Assembly: GCA_025403435.1 (NCBI GenBank)
Contig: CM046343.1
Span: forward strand, 27,372,742 to 27,436,741
DNA length: 64,000 bases
Reading direction: 5' to 3'
Source: Artocarpus heterophyllus
Taxonomy: Eukaryota > Streptophyta > Magnoliopsida > Rosales > Moraceae
Positions within the stretch are counted from its first letter, which is position 1, and the number at the start of each line of letters is the position of its first letter. Made by a program: the position numbers and the translations under genes. Positions 33,871-48,016 of the stretch are shown here, piece by piece. The notes beneath the pieces are model-generated. The model searched no databases. It had not been told where the DNA came from and worked only from the letters and a program-made list of their open reading frames with translations.

Positions 33871-36261
33871 TTATAACCTGTTAGCAAACTTAGTAGTAGG
33901 GGCAAATAAAAGCTTTAAAAAAATTATTTTTATACACCTCAAACCCATGTACTTTCTAGATTTACTTAACCTTCATTTCTTGTTCTACTCACAAATTCAC
34001 CAACAGATTATCCTGTTCAATTTATCATTTGACTTTACATGTTTTGAAGTCGTTTTATTTGTTATTATCCTTCTTTACCATACCGAGCATTCGGTTCATC
34101 CCATGTTTTCCCTTATAGATTAATTAGCAGTTTGTTGGTCATGCTGTGGTTTTTCTTCGAAGACTGTAGCAATTTTATTCTCTATATTACCTTGTACTCA
34201 ATGCATGTAAATTGTATCAAGACGAAAATGTCCTAGGATTATGAGTTCTGAGAAAAACATTGTATTTGTGATTGTAAATTTGAATTTTATTTTAAAAGAT
34301 TTAAAGTTCAAAGTCTACGAAGCGTACAAGGCTTATTATTGGATTTTGTTAAAAAAATCCAAATTTATTTATTTAAGCGTATATGTAGTCCCTGACTCTA
34401 ATTTTGAGACGTGAAAAAGCTTCAATGTTAGAATAAAATAAAAAATCTGATTAGTAAAAAATCTAATGAATTATAGATAAATTAATAGGCACGATTTCTG
34501 GAATGAAATCTGGCTCCGGCTTTGCGGACTTGTTGACACATTCCAAGGCACTTTCTAGTGTGCGCTTTAGTTTTAGATATGTCGTTCAACATCACGAGCC
34601 TACTTTCTCATTTTAGTGTTCACCTTTTTAAATTTTCAATAAGGGCCTTTAGTATAAGAGGCCCTGCTATAGTCGCAAGTCTGTTCATAGTCAATAAGGT
34701 TGAAACTTTTATGAAAAAGTTCAAATCGAGAGGGTGATCCTCATGGTGAATTGATAGTACCCTAAACGGACATAGGTGAACAAGAAGAGTATACTAGGAC
34801 GCTTGGTTGCAAATAAGACACAATATAATTTTAGCACACAAATAGTTCTGAAAATTCTTACAAAAATGAGAAAAAACTGCCTGGTGTAGGAGTAGTTAAC
34901 CTAAAATCATGTTTCACATTCATTTTAAACCGTCTCATTTAAAATATAACTTAATAAACCAGGTGTAATTAAATTAGTCTCTGCTTGTATGGGCAATTCG
35001 ATATTTCTTTGCTTCGTTAGAAAATACTTGAAACAATCCATGTGTTTTGCCTAAATACTACATTTGTCTGTATCTTATTATAAAATTCCTAGAACACCTG
35101 TATATTTATAAAATTAGACTTAAAACACCCGTTGATGTAATTAATTTTTTTTAAAATACAAATATTACCCTATTTAATTTATATTAAATGTTATTTTAGA
35201 TACTACTTAATTTTAAAAATATATAAAATATTCAAGCTAGTCAAATAAATAATTCAATCAAAGAAATATTTTAATTATTTTGAGATTTTTTTATTTTAAA
35301 GATTGATTTTATTTTTTATTTTAGTTTAGTAATATATAAAATTGTATTTAATAAAAGTTGGGAAGGGTAAGCTTGTAGAACTTTTGGCACTTTAGTTGGA
35401 ACTAAAGTTTAAGTTTAAGAACTATAACATGTGAGAGTTTTAGACTGTAGTTAATAGAACTAATTAATTTCAATTAAAACGCCAAAGAGATGCTTGATAT
35501 TTTAAAAACTTTAACTACTTTTTAGGGAATTTCAAGTCTGATTTCATAAACACAAAGAAAATTTGTATAATAAGGAAAAAATAAATAAATTAGGCCAAAC
35601 AAACGGGTGTTTGGGTGCTTTCTCAATGAGCTATAAAGTTCACGGGCATGCAATAATAGTGGGAGGAAATTAAAGAATGTACGGATACAAAATCAGATCA
35701 GAAGCCAAATTATGCAATGGTGCTCATTGTGGCAACGGAATTGCAAGTGATCAATAACTCCAAACTCCATATTCAATGTCACAATCATTAGGAAAAAGAA
35801 AGTTGTGCAGAAAAATGCCTATGGCAAAAATTGGAATTTTCTACGAGGTCCATTATCTGCACAATTTTTCTAGACGCCTGAAACCCCTATGGTCAAATTA
35901 GATATATGTCTTTGCCCTTCCGACTGCTCCTGCCCTTCGCACCAAAATTGAAATTGTCTCCGTATCATTTCCGCATGGCATCGATAGAACAAAATAAAAC
36001 TCGTATCAAAGTAAAGAACTTCGGCAGCTAATTTTCATCGAGATCTATGCTCTTAAATCTCATATTCAGCCACATGTGAGACTCTAAATGTTGATGAAAA
36101 AAATAAAAAGTCCATGAAAGTATTAAAATTAACCTTTTTCGAGATCTCAATCACAACTACAAACAAAGAAAAAATAATTCATTCCGAGTACTAAAGAATT
36201 TATATTAATTACTTTTTAAAAAAGAATTTGTATTACCGCAATCAATAAATAAATAAATAAG

Positions 36262-36640
36262 AGGTCTTTTTTTTCCTTAGTATTTGCCCTCCAAACTTCT
36301 TAACTTTTGATACTTACCTCCCAAACTTTTAATGTTTGCAATTTATCTCTTGAACTTTTCAAATTGTTGCAATGTGCTCCATTTTGTTTAGCTTCTATTT
36401 AAATCGGTGATGGAAAGCCCACATGTGTCCATATAAGGACAATAAATCCCAAGTCTAATAATTTTTTCTTATTTAATACAAACCCAAATGTGAATCTTCA
36501 AAATTAAAATCCTCAATTTAAATGGAATTTTAACAAAATAGAGCACACGGTAACAATTTAGAAAGTTTGGGATCGTGAATCGTCAAAATCAAAAGTTTTA
36601 GAGGTAAACTACTAAATTCGAAAAGTTTAGAGAACAACAC
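36262..36640. repeat. Foldback MITE-like repeat (copy B)
   Basis: Counterpart of 2405-2785, with the same imperfect inverted arms; its presence in both copies shows that it predates the duplication. Confidence 0.4.
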
Positions 36641-37304
36641 TAAAACCTAAAAAAAAACAAGCCTCAAAAAGCTAATTGGAATGATTGATTCTTCAAATGA
36701 AGATTTTAGAGGCCAAACAAAAGGGGGTAGAGAGAGAGAGAGAGAGAGAGAACAACCCTTGGCATGTTGTACGACAGGCACGAGAGAGTATTCTTTGGCT
36801 TCAAAAACAAGTTCATAAAAGATTCAGCCAAAAAACAAACAAACAAACAAAGAAGTCCATCAAATGCTTTCAAGCACATGATACTAAAAACTTGTAAATT
36901 CGTTTATTTGTTTATGAATTATTTACTTTATTGCATCTGACAGAAAATAAAAAATTTGCAAATGCATCGAATAGATATTCCCATGAAACACAAAATTTTC
37001 AACTTGGATAAAATCCCCCTCAAGTACTTTCATGGCTTGTCACCGAGTCACGTACGGCCAATTAAGTACAAATAATCGCAGACATTGGCAACAGTATCAT
37101 GATCTAAAAATCTATCTAAAAATTATTAATTAATAGAAGTTTAAAAGAAAAGCAGATAAAGGATTTGATTAAAAAAAAAGCAGATAACGGAAAGTTAAGG
37201 CAAAAACCTATTGATCATGTAATCCTCTTTCTCCCCCAATGTAGTAGGAGAATTAATTGTTTCTTGGAATAGATCAGGGAGGATTAGTGCTGGAATTTAA
37301 TTAG

Positions 37305-37680
37305 GCGGAGTTTTCCCAAGTAGAGCTTGAACAGTTTGTGTGATCAAAGTCTACACATCTTTTAAAAATCATTTTAAGATAACAAAAATATCTCCCAACA
37401 ACGATGACCAGTTCAAAGGTTTTTTTTTTTTTTTTTTTAACAAAACCAGCTAGTGCGCAGTACTTGGGACGTGGGAGAGTAATGAATTGTAAAAAAGTTT
37501 TGATATTAAATTGTACATATAATAGAATATATTTAGTCAAGGTTGCCGATCTCTTTTGACATAATTCCCCAACTAAAGCCAAAAAGAACGGAGGAAATTA
37601 AATCGGACTCGTTTACAATAAAGTTAGCCCATCACCTGTATAAATGATTAAGAATGATAATTTTTTTCAAAACCAGTTTG
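37305..37680. repeat. Promoter-proximal repeat R1 (copy B)
   Basis: Counterpart of 3465-3830, containing a run of about 20 T near 37420-37438. The second unit of this repeat in copy B, near 53310-53517, is now about 16 kb away because of the two insertions between them. Confidence 0.6.
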
Positions 37681-37879
37681 TTGTGTGAGTTATGCATGTT
37701 TTTTTTTCTTAGAAGCCCAAGATACGGCTCCTCCTGTACTTGTGAAAGTCCAACCGGATGTCTAGTACTGTGAGATAATCATTGTAAAACAAACCTAAAC
37801 CAATGGTCCTTTTGAGATAATCAAGTATCCTACCAATTGCACTCTAATGTTCAACACTTAGGTTAGTCATAAATCTGGA

Positions 37880-38265
37880 CATTTGCATATCACAAATTTA
37901 ATGTCTGGCCTTGTATAATGTATAGAATACATTAACCTACCTATCATACTTGCATACTTAAGCTATGCTACCGCTTGATCATCATTTTCAAGTAATTTAA
38001 TACTAGAATTATATAGGGTATTTTCTTTTTTAAACTTCAAATGATTAAACTTATGAAGCACCTTCTCAATATAATGACATTCACACAACGAGTAACCCCC
38101 AGTATGCTTGCCTACTTTCACACCTAAAATAATATTTACCTCACCAAGGTCTTTCATCTTAAATTGTGAAGTTAGATACTTCTTAGTACAATTCACTCAT
38201 TGCATTATTGTTCTAAATTTAAGCAAATCACATATAATCACATCAAAATCATTTGGAGCGCTATG
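37880..38265 (-). pseudogene. Copia reverse transcriptase remnant (copy B)
   Basis: Counterpart of 3880-4400. Readable from 38196 to 37963 with the 'KDLGE', 'GGYSLCECHYIEKVL' and 'KFNHLKF' blocks. Part of the 'YVDD' stretch seen in copy A is deleted here. Stops and indels disable it. Confidence 0.8.
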
Positions 38266-38284
38266 CATTCATACGAACCTAAAC

Positions 38285-38610
38285 ACCTATTAACAACAGA
38301 CATATCCGTTGAAATAGTTGTGTTGATTAATGAATAGATAACTTTACAAATAAAGAGGAACCTTTATGTAAAGGGTTATATAGATTGAACCGGTTGTGTC
38401 CGTTCATAAAATGGTACACCTGTAATTATTAAATTTTTAGAATTATTATAGAATTCATATATTGTTTTGGAACACAATATTGCTGCTAGGTATTGTGCTT
38501 AAGTGTTTGTTGTATCTTGGGGGTAATTTGCCACAAAACTCTTTAACAAACTTGAATAAGTAAGGGTAAATAAAACCTTTAAGGAAAGTGTTCATATACG
38601 TCTCAAATAC
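38285..38610. repeat. LTR-like dispersed repeat (copy B)
   Basis: Counterpart of 4425-4760, starting at 'catatccgttgaaatagttg'. Positions 38610-39055 are AT-rich and match 4760-5205 of copy A; nothing else is seen there. Confidence 0.45.
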
Positions 38611-39055
38611 TGTTTTGTTTTCGAAAAATTTTTAACTTTTATTCTCTCTAAAGACTCAAAATTCTCCAACAGAAGTTATAGCACATAAATTAAAGCTCTC
38701 ACCTGCCATAGTTTGAAGCAAAAAGTTGATACGGTGTGAAGCTCTCACTTGTTACAGTGTTTTGAACTAAAAGTTAGTTCAAACACCCTATAGGTTTTAA
38801 TGGTTTTAAAATGTACACCACCGTTAGGATTATCCCCTGCAAAACTACCTTATATTTACTATAATACTCCTCAATTTTACTTTTTCCACGAACAATGACT
38901 TTCAAGTACAAACAAAAAGTAAAATTTATCATTTTCAATATAACTACCTCTATGTCCATGTTGACTATAAATGGAAAACATAACCGGTTATAACTGGTTT
39001 TATTTCATGGAAGGTGTGGCACACTTACCTAAGAACCAATCCCCAAAAAAATATC

Positions 39056-39716
39056 TGTAACGACCCTACTTATGTGGTCGTTATTTAATTACATAAACGC
39101 AATCTTAAACATTCACTAACATAAAGTACTTAAATTTGCAGAATTTTTTTTTCAAAACTTAAAATGAATTCTTAACATATAACCTTTAAAGAAATAATAA
39201 ACATTTCTCAAAACTTAATTCCATAAATCTAACATGATAATATAAATTTCTCAAATGTGATTATAGCGTGTAAACATTTATTGCTCTTTAACATAATCAT
39301 AATCTCAAAAGACTTAATCCATTTCATACCTCATACATTAACTTCTTAAAACTGAATTCTCAACATATTTCCTTAAAAGGAATAATAACTATTTCTCAAA
39401 ACTTAACTCCATAGATTTATCATAATAATATTAATTTTTTAAACATGATAACAACGTAATAATAATTATTACGATTCAACATAATCGTGGTTTCTAAAGA
39501 CTTAACTCTTTACATACTTCATACATTAATTTCTTAAAGCATAATACTAATAATTCCTTAAAACTTTTCTTTTAGACATAAAGATAATTATTTAGAAACT
39601 ATTTCTTTTTTTAACATTTTTTAATTTAAAAGATAGTTTTTATAAAATAATTCTAAATTAAATATCTTAGTAAATTTCTATTTTAAATGCCTTTTAATTC
39701 CTTCTTAAATTTTTTG

Positions 39717-39756
<40 letters not shown>

Positions 39757-42700
39757 AAATTTATTATCTTAAAACTAACATATTGATTCTTAAAACCTAT
39801 TTTCTTTAAACTTATCATAATTATAATTACTTATAATTTACTTACTTATGTCTAACATATTAGTTCTTAAAACAATATTCTTTCAAACTTTCATAATAAT
39901 AAATTCATAAATCATGTTCATTAAAATCCTTACTTAATCCATCATAGAACTCATTTAATATTTTTAACAATAAATAATTTCTTATAATCTATTCTCTTAA
40001 GTGTAACATATAGTTTCTTAAAGCATGACTATTTAAACTTTCATAATAATAAATTCATAAAACATATTCAAAAAAATCATTTTTTAATTTAACATAAACT
40101 CCTATAATCATTTTTAATTCGAAATAATCTTATCATTTTCTTACTTGAATACTTTTGTGTATTTGTTGTGTTGTCTATTACAACATTTTTAAAACTAAAA
40201 TTCTATAGACCAAGGTTGCATGATTACAACCTTGGTTTTTAAAACATAATTACGTAATTTTATTTACTATTTATACGTACATAACTTTTATAAACTAAGG
40301 ACATACATAATTTCATAAAAAAAAAAAAAAAACATGCATAAATTAGTAAACTAAAAATGCAAAAATATTACAAATTGTGTGAGCTATTTTTATTTCCATC
40401 TTCACTATTCGTCTACCATTCACCACTACCTATCAAGTGCCACTGACAGGTTTTCATACCTATAGCATGAACATACTTAAATGAGCTATCACTCAACAAG
40501 TAGGAAATTAGTCTCGCAAAACATAATTAAAAATCATTTTAATTAAAATATGCATGAACATCTTATACTTGTTTTAAGCTTAATTATTTAAACTAAACTT
40601 ATCTTATTAATTGGGCCTAGGTGATCGCACCATTGCGGATAATCCTTGGGTAGTCAGGGTTTGTGAGGTCTCCAATGACGCCGAGATCATAAACCTTTTC
40701 TTTTAAGCCTCCCTGTAGGCCAAGAGGTTGGTACTACATCCTTAACTTGTCTTATTAATTTATCTTATTTTATTATATGTATGCAGTATGACATATTACT
40801 CCATAGCATCATAATTACATAAATCATAAATTGTATATTGTAAACATACTTAACTTAAGAGTGACTAAACAATATGATTCAAATACTATATACATCACAC
40901 ATTAATTATAACATAATTGGAGCCTAACATGACATCACATAATAAATCATATTTTCATAACACAACACACATTATAACATAACACAGTGTAACAAATCAC
41001 TGATCATGCATATTTATAATTTTTTTTTTATAAAAACATTTAAAACAACTTTTTTAAAAACTATTCATACTGTAGGCGAGAGTTTTACTTACCTGAACTC
41101 CAAGCTAAGCTGGTCTAGTTGCATCTCGTTGTAGCTATAGTCTACGAAGCATCCTTGACAGTGGTCCTTAAGTGACAGTGGATGGCTAGAAATGCTTCAT
41201 AGAGATTTATAATTATTGAAAACATCATTTTGGACTCCGTTACTATAGTCTGAGTCACCTCAATCTACGTGCAGTCAGTACCAGGCGATTTCAAGCTCGA
41301 ACGAAGGGCACCATCATATTTAGAGCATCAAAACAAGTCAAGAGGCGGCCTCAGATAATAGATTAGAGGTCAGGATCACAAAACCCGAGGTCCACAGGAG
41401 GCCAGCCTTCTGCAGCGGCACGTGCGGCAGCTCTAGTGACCGGACCGAGCTGAAATCTTGGGTTCTACTAGTTTTCCACCTGTTGAGTTCGATGGTACCT
41501 CAATGTCATGCAATTTGACCTCTAACCATGCGGATCAAAGCCCAACGACGGTGGCAAAATTGAGACTCTGATCGTGGCTTTCCAACAAAGCTACTGTGGA
41601 ATTGAGTTAGTGTTCTCCTTCCTTAGTGTCCTCCGAGTGTTTTCCCCTCGATGGCGTGCCTCAACATAGTGTGGAACATCAGTTCTGGGAGCTCTACGGC
41701 GATGCTAGATGGCGGTCTTCGATCTTTGGTGATCGACAGCCGTTTCATGTAATTAAGGTGCCAATTTTCTTCTTCTTGACCCTCTAAACGTGTTTGTGCT
41801 TTCAATTTGGCACAACACCCCCTAAAAAGGTGAACTTGATCTCATCCATAGCGGTGGCAGCAAAGATTTCTGATCTTCAGCTGGCAGCGACGCTACGGCA
41901 CAATTGGTTAAGGGGTTTTAGTCACCATCTCCTTCTGACTCTTTTGGGCCAGGTGGTGCCGATCACTGTCATTGAAGGAGATGAGATCATACGGTGGCAA
42001 GACGACACTGATGGGGGTACATGGGAAGAGCATTCCAGCAGTTGTTAAGGTGCAACTAGGGGTGGATCATGTTCCACTCATCATGGTGGTCGTGTAGGAA
42101 TAAGAATCACGTCAATCGGATGCCAGATTGTGAAGATATCTTGCCAAAAAAATTGGGCTTTTCTGCCACTTTGATCGACGCATATGGCTTTCTCCGATGG
42201 AGTTGTGGGCGGCACAGCATGCCATTGGACTCAGCTCGACGAGATCTTCTCATTGGTGCTGGAGGTGTCGAAAACGAAGGCGAGATTCTTGCACTAAGTT
42301 TGAGGAGAGAGAGTAGAGAGAGAAAGTAAGGAGAGGTGTGTGGCTAATTTTTGATTTGCCAGCTCTTTTTCTTTTTTGATTCATGTATTTATAGACTCTC
42401 ATGTGGTCTACATAGTCTAATATATCATGTCGAGTTGATCAAATTTGATCCGTAAACTTAAAATTTTCATAAACATAGTTGTATTTTCCTAAAACTATAT
42501 TATTCCTGCTCTTTAAAATAATTACATAAATTCTAATTCTCTTATTGTATTGTATTATTGCCTTATTAAAATTTTCACACTGTCTTAAAAATCATTTTTA
42601 TGAATTTATTCATGCTTTATGAATTTTTGTGATTTTATTCTAAAACATAGAACTTTGCCACATTTGTTTTCAAAATCGGTGATTAACTATATTCACTGCA

Positions 42701-43742
42701 TTTACTTTCTTTTTAAAATAATATTATGTATTTAAAACTTGATCAAAATAATTTTTGTAAATTTTAAAAATTTAAAATGTTAATTAAAACATATATTTTC
42801 ATTAAAATTTTCATATTATACACATCAAATTTTATTGTAAAAATAATAATCATAATTTATAAAAATGTTTGTAAATTAAATTGACTATTTGCAAGTCAAT
42901 TCAATTCAAAATCTAGACTTAATATAATTACGTGCTTTACGAGTATAACATAAACTGGTAATCGTAAAATGTTGTTTATGACTCTACATCTAATCTATAG
43001 ATGTTCTTTAAACTTTTTGTAATCACATTACGAATTGAAATTTGTCCATTTGTTATTTTGCATTTGCCTTAAAGTCTCGTGCAATATTTATGAATTCCAT
43101 TAGCGTTTTTATAATAACAATTATTGTTATTACTATTATAAATTTCACATAGTTATTTACACTTGTAAGTAACTAATTGTGAATGTTTAGAATATCAAGT
43201 ATTCTTGTCATGCCTTGTGATCTCGAAAAAATCGAGATCAATCTTGCATACTTAAGCTTTATGCTCACCGTTCTTAAATTTTGGTGTTGAGCTGATAATC
43301 ACTATTAATCTAGGTTTCCCTTATTAAACTGATATCATATAGGAATTTCTACATAATCATAGTAAGTTGGAAATTTCACTTTTTATTAGGTAATCTCAAT
43401 TTAAATATTCTAATTGAGATTCTTATAAAGGTCACTACTTTAGCTCATATATGAAATTATTGAATCATAAACTTTTAGTTTAATTAGCACATTAAATAAT
43501 TATTTTTAATTATTTAAGTGTACTATCATAACATTACATTGTTACGTGTTTCATTAATAAAGCACATAAATGTGTACATTCATAAAATTATTTATTTCTA
43601 AGATCTTATAACTATTAAGACCTTTAAATTTGCATGTTAGGAAATACTACACTTGTACTTTCTCAAGTATTTAGTTGAGTAATTATGGAAAAATCTTTAA
43701 TTAATCATACTTATTAATATTTAGATTTTTTCGGTCATTGTA
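39056..43742 (-). mobile_element. Apparent 4.7-kb solo LTR (Gypsy-like)
   Basis: Absent from copy A, which gives the empty site exactly (5200-5215). The ends are inverted: TGTAACGACC at 39056 and GGTCATTGTA at 43733-43742. The flanks are ATATC and ATATT, a 5-bp target duplication with one change. No gag or pol is present, and no direct repeat of the ends was seen inside. Read on the minus strand there is a TATAAATA at 42393-42386 followed by a CT/GA-rich leader, as in an LTR promoter. A TA microsatellite lies at 39720-39752. Open stretches at 41623-42329 resemble no known protein. A non-autonomous element (LARD-like) is the alternative. Confidence 0.7.
42386..42393 (-). promoter_or_regulatory. 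TATA box of the solo LTR
   Basis: Minus-strand TATAAATA, followed downstream by a purine-rich 'gaga' leader. Consistent with an LTR promoter reading toward lower coordinates. Confidence 0.45.
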
Positions 43743-44236
43743 ATATTTAAAGGACAAAGGATTTGGCCTCTTTTTTTTCTTTCTTTCTTTTTAGAGAACC
43801 ATTCGAGGAATTCTCTTTTAACTACATTGCTCAGCAAAATGTCTGCAAAGAGTTCACGGACAAACCAAAAGGTTTTTCTTGTCTTCCAAGAAAAAGTAAT
43901 ATGTACGTTGTTCAAAATGTATTAAACAATGTCATCTAATAATACAACTAGTAGCACAGTTTTTTTTCTTCCGTGGTAACAATATGTACAAAACATATTA
44001 TGTTGGAGGTTTGTTTGATATCCAAAACTTGGTAAATTAATAGTATGTCCTTCTCTGAGTATGCTCTCAGACGGTCCCATTTTATCAGGAGAATGTTGCT
44101 TGCAATGGATCAAGGAGCATCAGTGTTGGAATTTACAGGATGTTTGGGAAGTAAGTTTGAGATTAAGAGTTAAAATTAAAAGGATTGTAGCAAGTGAAAA
44201 CTTTACACTTTGGCATACTTTTGTTTACACAGTAAC
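43743..44236. other. Copy B segment between the solo LTR and the Gypsy element
   Basis: Positions 43743-43950 match copy A 5207-5420. From 43950 to 44236 (and 53234-53310 beyond the Gypsy element) the sequence has no equivalent in copy A, where it may have been deleted. No gene is visible. Confidence 0.5.
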
Positions 44237-46342
44237 TGTAACGCCCCGAAATTAATTAATTGGCATTAGAATGTAAAATTGTGGATTAGTGTGCCACAAT
44301 GAATATTTTAAACTTAATTTGACCACTTGGTGAAATTTTGAAAATAAAGTTGTTTTTCTTTTTTTAATGATTTCTAATTATTTCTTATTGTTTTAAATTG
44401 TTATTTTGAGTTTTAAAGCATAACAATTTATCAAATGTCGAATATATCTTGTTTTTAGAAACTGTGGGCAACATCCAGTTTTAACACAGTAAAACCGCCT
44501 ACTTTTCTCTCTATTTATTCTCTCTCATCTCCCTCTTTTTCACTCACTCGCTCTCTTTCTCTCTCTCTCTCTCTCCCGTGCATCTCTCTCTTCCCTCTGC
44601 CTCTCTCTTTCTCTCCCATTTTCCCTCAAAACTTTGAATTAAATCGAGCCCCAAGCTTCGGTTTAGTAGATTTGAGGCTCGGGAACGTGATTTGGCAACC
44701 GAAAAACATGATTTAAAGCTTCGATTTAATGTTAGTTTTCGAATTTCAAAACTTTTTTAATTTTTCCATTTTCTTTGTATTTTGAAATTTAAGCTCCTTT
44801 AAGCTTAGAGAATCTTTGATCTAAGTTAGAGAAACTTAGAACAACTAGGATCTAAGCTTTTTTTGAAGAAAAACGGATTCGAATCAAGATTTTTCATTTT
44901 TCACCATTTTTCTCTATTTTTGGATTTTCTTGGATTTTGTGTGTAAATGAGTTCAAAAGTGTTTTATATTATTTGTTACCATTTGTGCTTCATTTTCTTG
45001 CCTGAGAACTAAGAAAAATTGGTTGGATTGAGGATTTGGGCTCAGGAGGCTAAGAAACCCGTGCCTGAAAATTTATGGAATTTTCCAGATCGGTAGGCCA
45101 AATTCATCCGTCCGGTAGGCCAAACCTGAAAAAGTTTAGCCGACCCTACTTGGTTTTCTGGTAGGCCAAACTGCATAGTTCGGCAGGCCAACCGAGCATA
45201 GTAAAATTTTGTAATTTTTCATCTGTTTTCACTGTTTTGAACCCCGATTGAAATTTCAACTTCATAAAATGATTTTATAAATACAAATGGCACCCTAAGA
45301 CACCATGAAATAGTTTAGCAACGTAGAATATCTTAAACTAGATACTGATAGACCTAGTTTCTATTTAAGGTTGTTCATGGTTCTGCGGAGCTAACGTATA
45401 GCAGATCAGGATTACGGTGTAGGACACTGGCACGAGTATTGAGGTAGGACTTCTATCCCTTTTTTCCTTGGTAGCCAAGTTTTTAAATGATTTTGGCCTT
45501 GAAAAGGGTTTTTAACAAAATGTTTTTAGCGGTTGATTGAAAAGGAAATTTTATCGGTTGTTTTATAAACCATGGATTGAAGTGAATTTCATAATAAACC
45601 CTAAATGAATTTAAATAAAAATAACTGGTAATTGGGTTTAAATGATAATGGAAATGAATATAAGGGCATGATGTCATATCAGAGATCAGGTCGTGTAGTG
45701 TGCGACCTTGGGGGCAGATCCCGAAACCCAACTAGGCCACTACGGTGGTGTTATATTTATGGTCTACCTAGGAAAAGAAAAATGATGTTCTTTTTGGTCG
45801 ACCAATACACTATTTTGGGTAAGATTGGCTTTGTTTAATTTTCTTTATGCAAGTAATTTCTTGAATAATGAAATTTTCTTTTAAAATTTAATGTTTCTTA
45901 AAATATAGTCCTACTGAGCCTTTTGTTCATATTTGTTTGTTTTCAAACCTTTCCCCTTCTAGGTGGATATCAGTTTAGGTTTAAAGAGGATTCCACAGAA
46001 AGGACTCCAGAACAGTAGAAGACCCTAGTAGGTTATTTTAATTGTAATATCAAGGCAAGTAATATTTAAACATTCTTTTTACTTGGACTGTGGTTGTATC
46101 ATTATATTGTCAGTACTATATGTATGCACAAGTTGTGGGTCAGTGGGATCCATACTCGCATCTTTTAATTTTGTATTATTATCTTATTGTCTAATTACTA
46201 TAAATGCTTGTTACAAAAAAGGTTTTACATTCCCACATTTTTATAGTTTAAATTGAATACTTAAACTCATGTTTTTATTAAATACTTATTTAATTAATTT
46301 AATTAACCTGCCACGTCACCTCCCGTACTACGGGGCGTGACA
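44237..46342 (+). repeat. Gypsy 5' LTR
   Basis: 2106 bp. Contains a CT-rich stretch (about 44500-44620) and a cluster of GGTAGGCCAAA-type words at 45096-45205. It is about 70 bp shorter than the 3' LTR, mainly in that cluster. Confidence 0.93.
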
Positions 46343-46345
46343 GAA

Positions 46346-46357
46346 TGGTATCAGAGC
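46346..46357 (+). other. Gypsy primer-binding site
   Basis: TGGTATCAGAGC, three bases inside the 5' LTR, complementary to initiator methionine tRNA. Confidence 0.9.
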
Positions 46358-46448
46358 TCAAGGTTATAAACCTTAGAAATTGTGTACACATAAGTACGAC
46401 AATGAAATTCCACTGACAGTCTAAATTTTGTTTTCAAAAGTGAGAGAA

Positions 46449-47520
46449 TGGCACCCAAACGATGTTACACAGCTGACGTCAAGTTTGGAAATGATGAGGC
46501 CATGATGAGAGCCATGTTTGCTGCATTCCAACAGATGGCGGCTAGGTCTAGGCTGGAGGATTCTGATGCTAGTCGTCGGCATACATATTTCAAAGAATTT
46601 TGACGTGCATCTATTCTGACTTTCGATGGAAATAGGGACCCGTAGCTGGCTGAATATTGGTTAGACTCAATCGCGAAACACTTGGATACCCTTGGTGTGC
46701 TAGCTGAGTATCGTGTGGAGTTTATTGCGTATAAGTTCGAGGGTGGCTCCAATACTTGGTGGAAGCAAACTAAACATTTGGAAAATAATGGTAACATCAG
46801 TTGGGACAGGTTTGAGTAGCTGTTCTATGATCAGTATTTTTCGCAAGGGTATAAAGATCAAAAGGCGTCTGAGTTCTACAGGTTACAGCAATGTGACTTG
46901 TCAGTTCAGGAATATGAGGCAACATTAATGAGCTAGCCAGGTTTGCTCCATCAGCAGTGGCATCGGAACGTGAAAGGTGTATTAAGTTTCAGGAAAGACT
47001 CAAGGCTCCTATTCGACAACAGGTGGTTGCCCTACGACTCAGGAATTTTGGAAAGCTTGTGCTGTCAGCAATATCAGTGGAAAATGATTATACGCAGTAC
47101 TATAAGGATTGAGCCAAGACGACAAGAGGGCCCCAGAGGAGTGGTATAAGGAGTACTAGTAGCTGTCCCACTCCAGGAAAGAACAAACAGGGTGGCGCGA
47201 ACAACAATGGTTGCAACAGTTCATCTGGCAGCGGGCGCAGCAATCCCTACAGTTTTTATTGTCATTTTTGCCAGCAGCCAGGACATATCAAGAGGAATTG
47301 CCCGATCAGGAATACTCATCTAGGATCCTAGACCGGAGAAGGAGCCAGTCGTCAGCCTCAACCCCAGACTCTACCTCCACCTCAGCAGTACCCTCAACTT
47401 CAGTTCCATCAATTCTCTCCTCAGCAGCAGCAGAACTTTTAGTGCAATACCCCTCAATATCGAGTGCCGAGTACAGCTAGCGTGCAGTCGCCTCCGTCTC
47501 AGTAGTATCGGCTGACTAAT
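46449..47520 (+). pseudogene. Gypsy gag remnant
   Basis: From ATG at 46449 a retrotransposon gag can be followed through 'WLDSIAKHLD' and 'FEGGSNTWW' words to a CCHC zinc knuckle (C-H-F-C...H...C) near 47255-47310. The frame is cut by TGA near 46602, TAG near 46643 and 46817, and a 1-bp loss near 46930. No functional gag can be made. Confidence 0.85.
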
Positions 47521-47574
47521 CCCGGATCTAGCAATGCAAGTAGAGGAAAATGAAAAGCCCCAGTTCAGGTACAT

Positions 47575-47994
47575 GCAATAGCAATAGGGAGTTCAGATGC
47601 CCATATTGGTAATACGATTGTCGATGGTATGATCTTAGTTTCCCAGTCCTTAGCTCATGTTTTATTTCATACTGGTGCCACTCATTCTCTCATTTTGAGT
47701 TCTTTTATACATGCCTTGAGATTAGAGATAGAAGAGTTTGATGAACCCCTAGTGATAGCTTCACCCTTGGGGCAGGTGTGTGTGAACTGTGTATGTAAAG
47801 CCTGTAAAATAAAGATTGGGGATGAGATTTTGAAAAGTAATTTGATTGTACTCCCCATGAAATCATATGATGTAATCCAAGGGATGGACTGGTTGTCCAG
47901 GTATAATGCAGTTGTAGACTGCCAGCTTAGAAAAGTGACCTTAGTGTCTGATAGGGGGACACGATCACTTACCAGGGTGGTGGTGATCGGTTAA
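47575..47994 (+). pseudogene. Gypsy aspartic protease region
   Basis: Retropepsin-like segment with the '.TGATHS' active-site block followed by 'QGMDWLSRYNAVVDC', typical of Gypsy elements. The catalytic Asp is replaced by His (HTGATHS; CAT at about 47667). The frame is open from 47629 to 47994 and then ends in a stop. Confidence 0.85.
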
Positions 47995-48016
47995 TGAGTG
48001 AGCGTATCGTGAAAAC

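Noticed and set aside
41623..42329. Several open frames of 60-86 codons in the 4.7-kb insertion
   Set aside because: Short, on both strands, no known motif, and located in the transcribed leader part of a presumed LTR.
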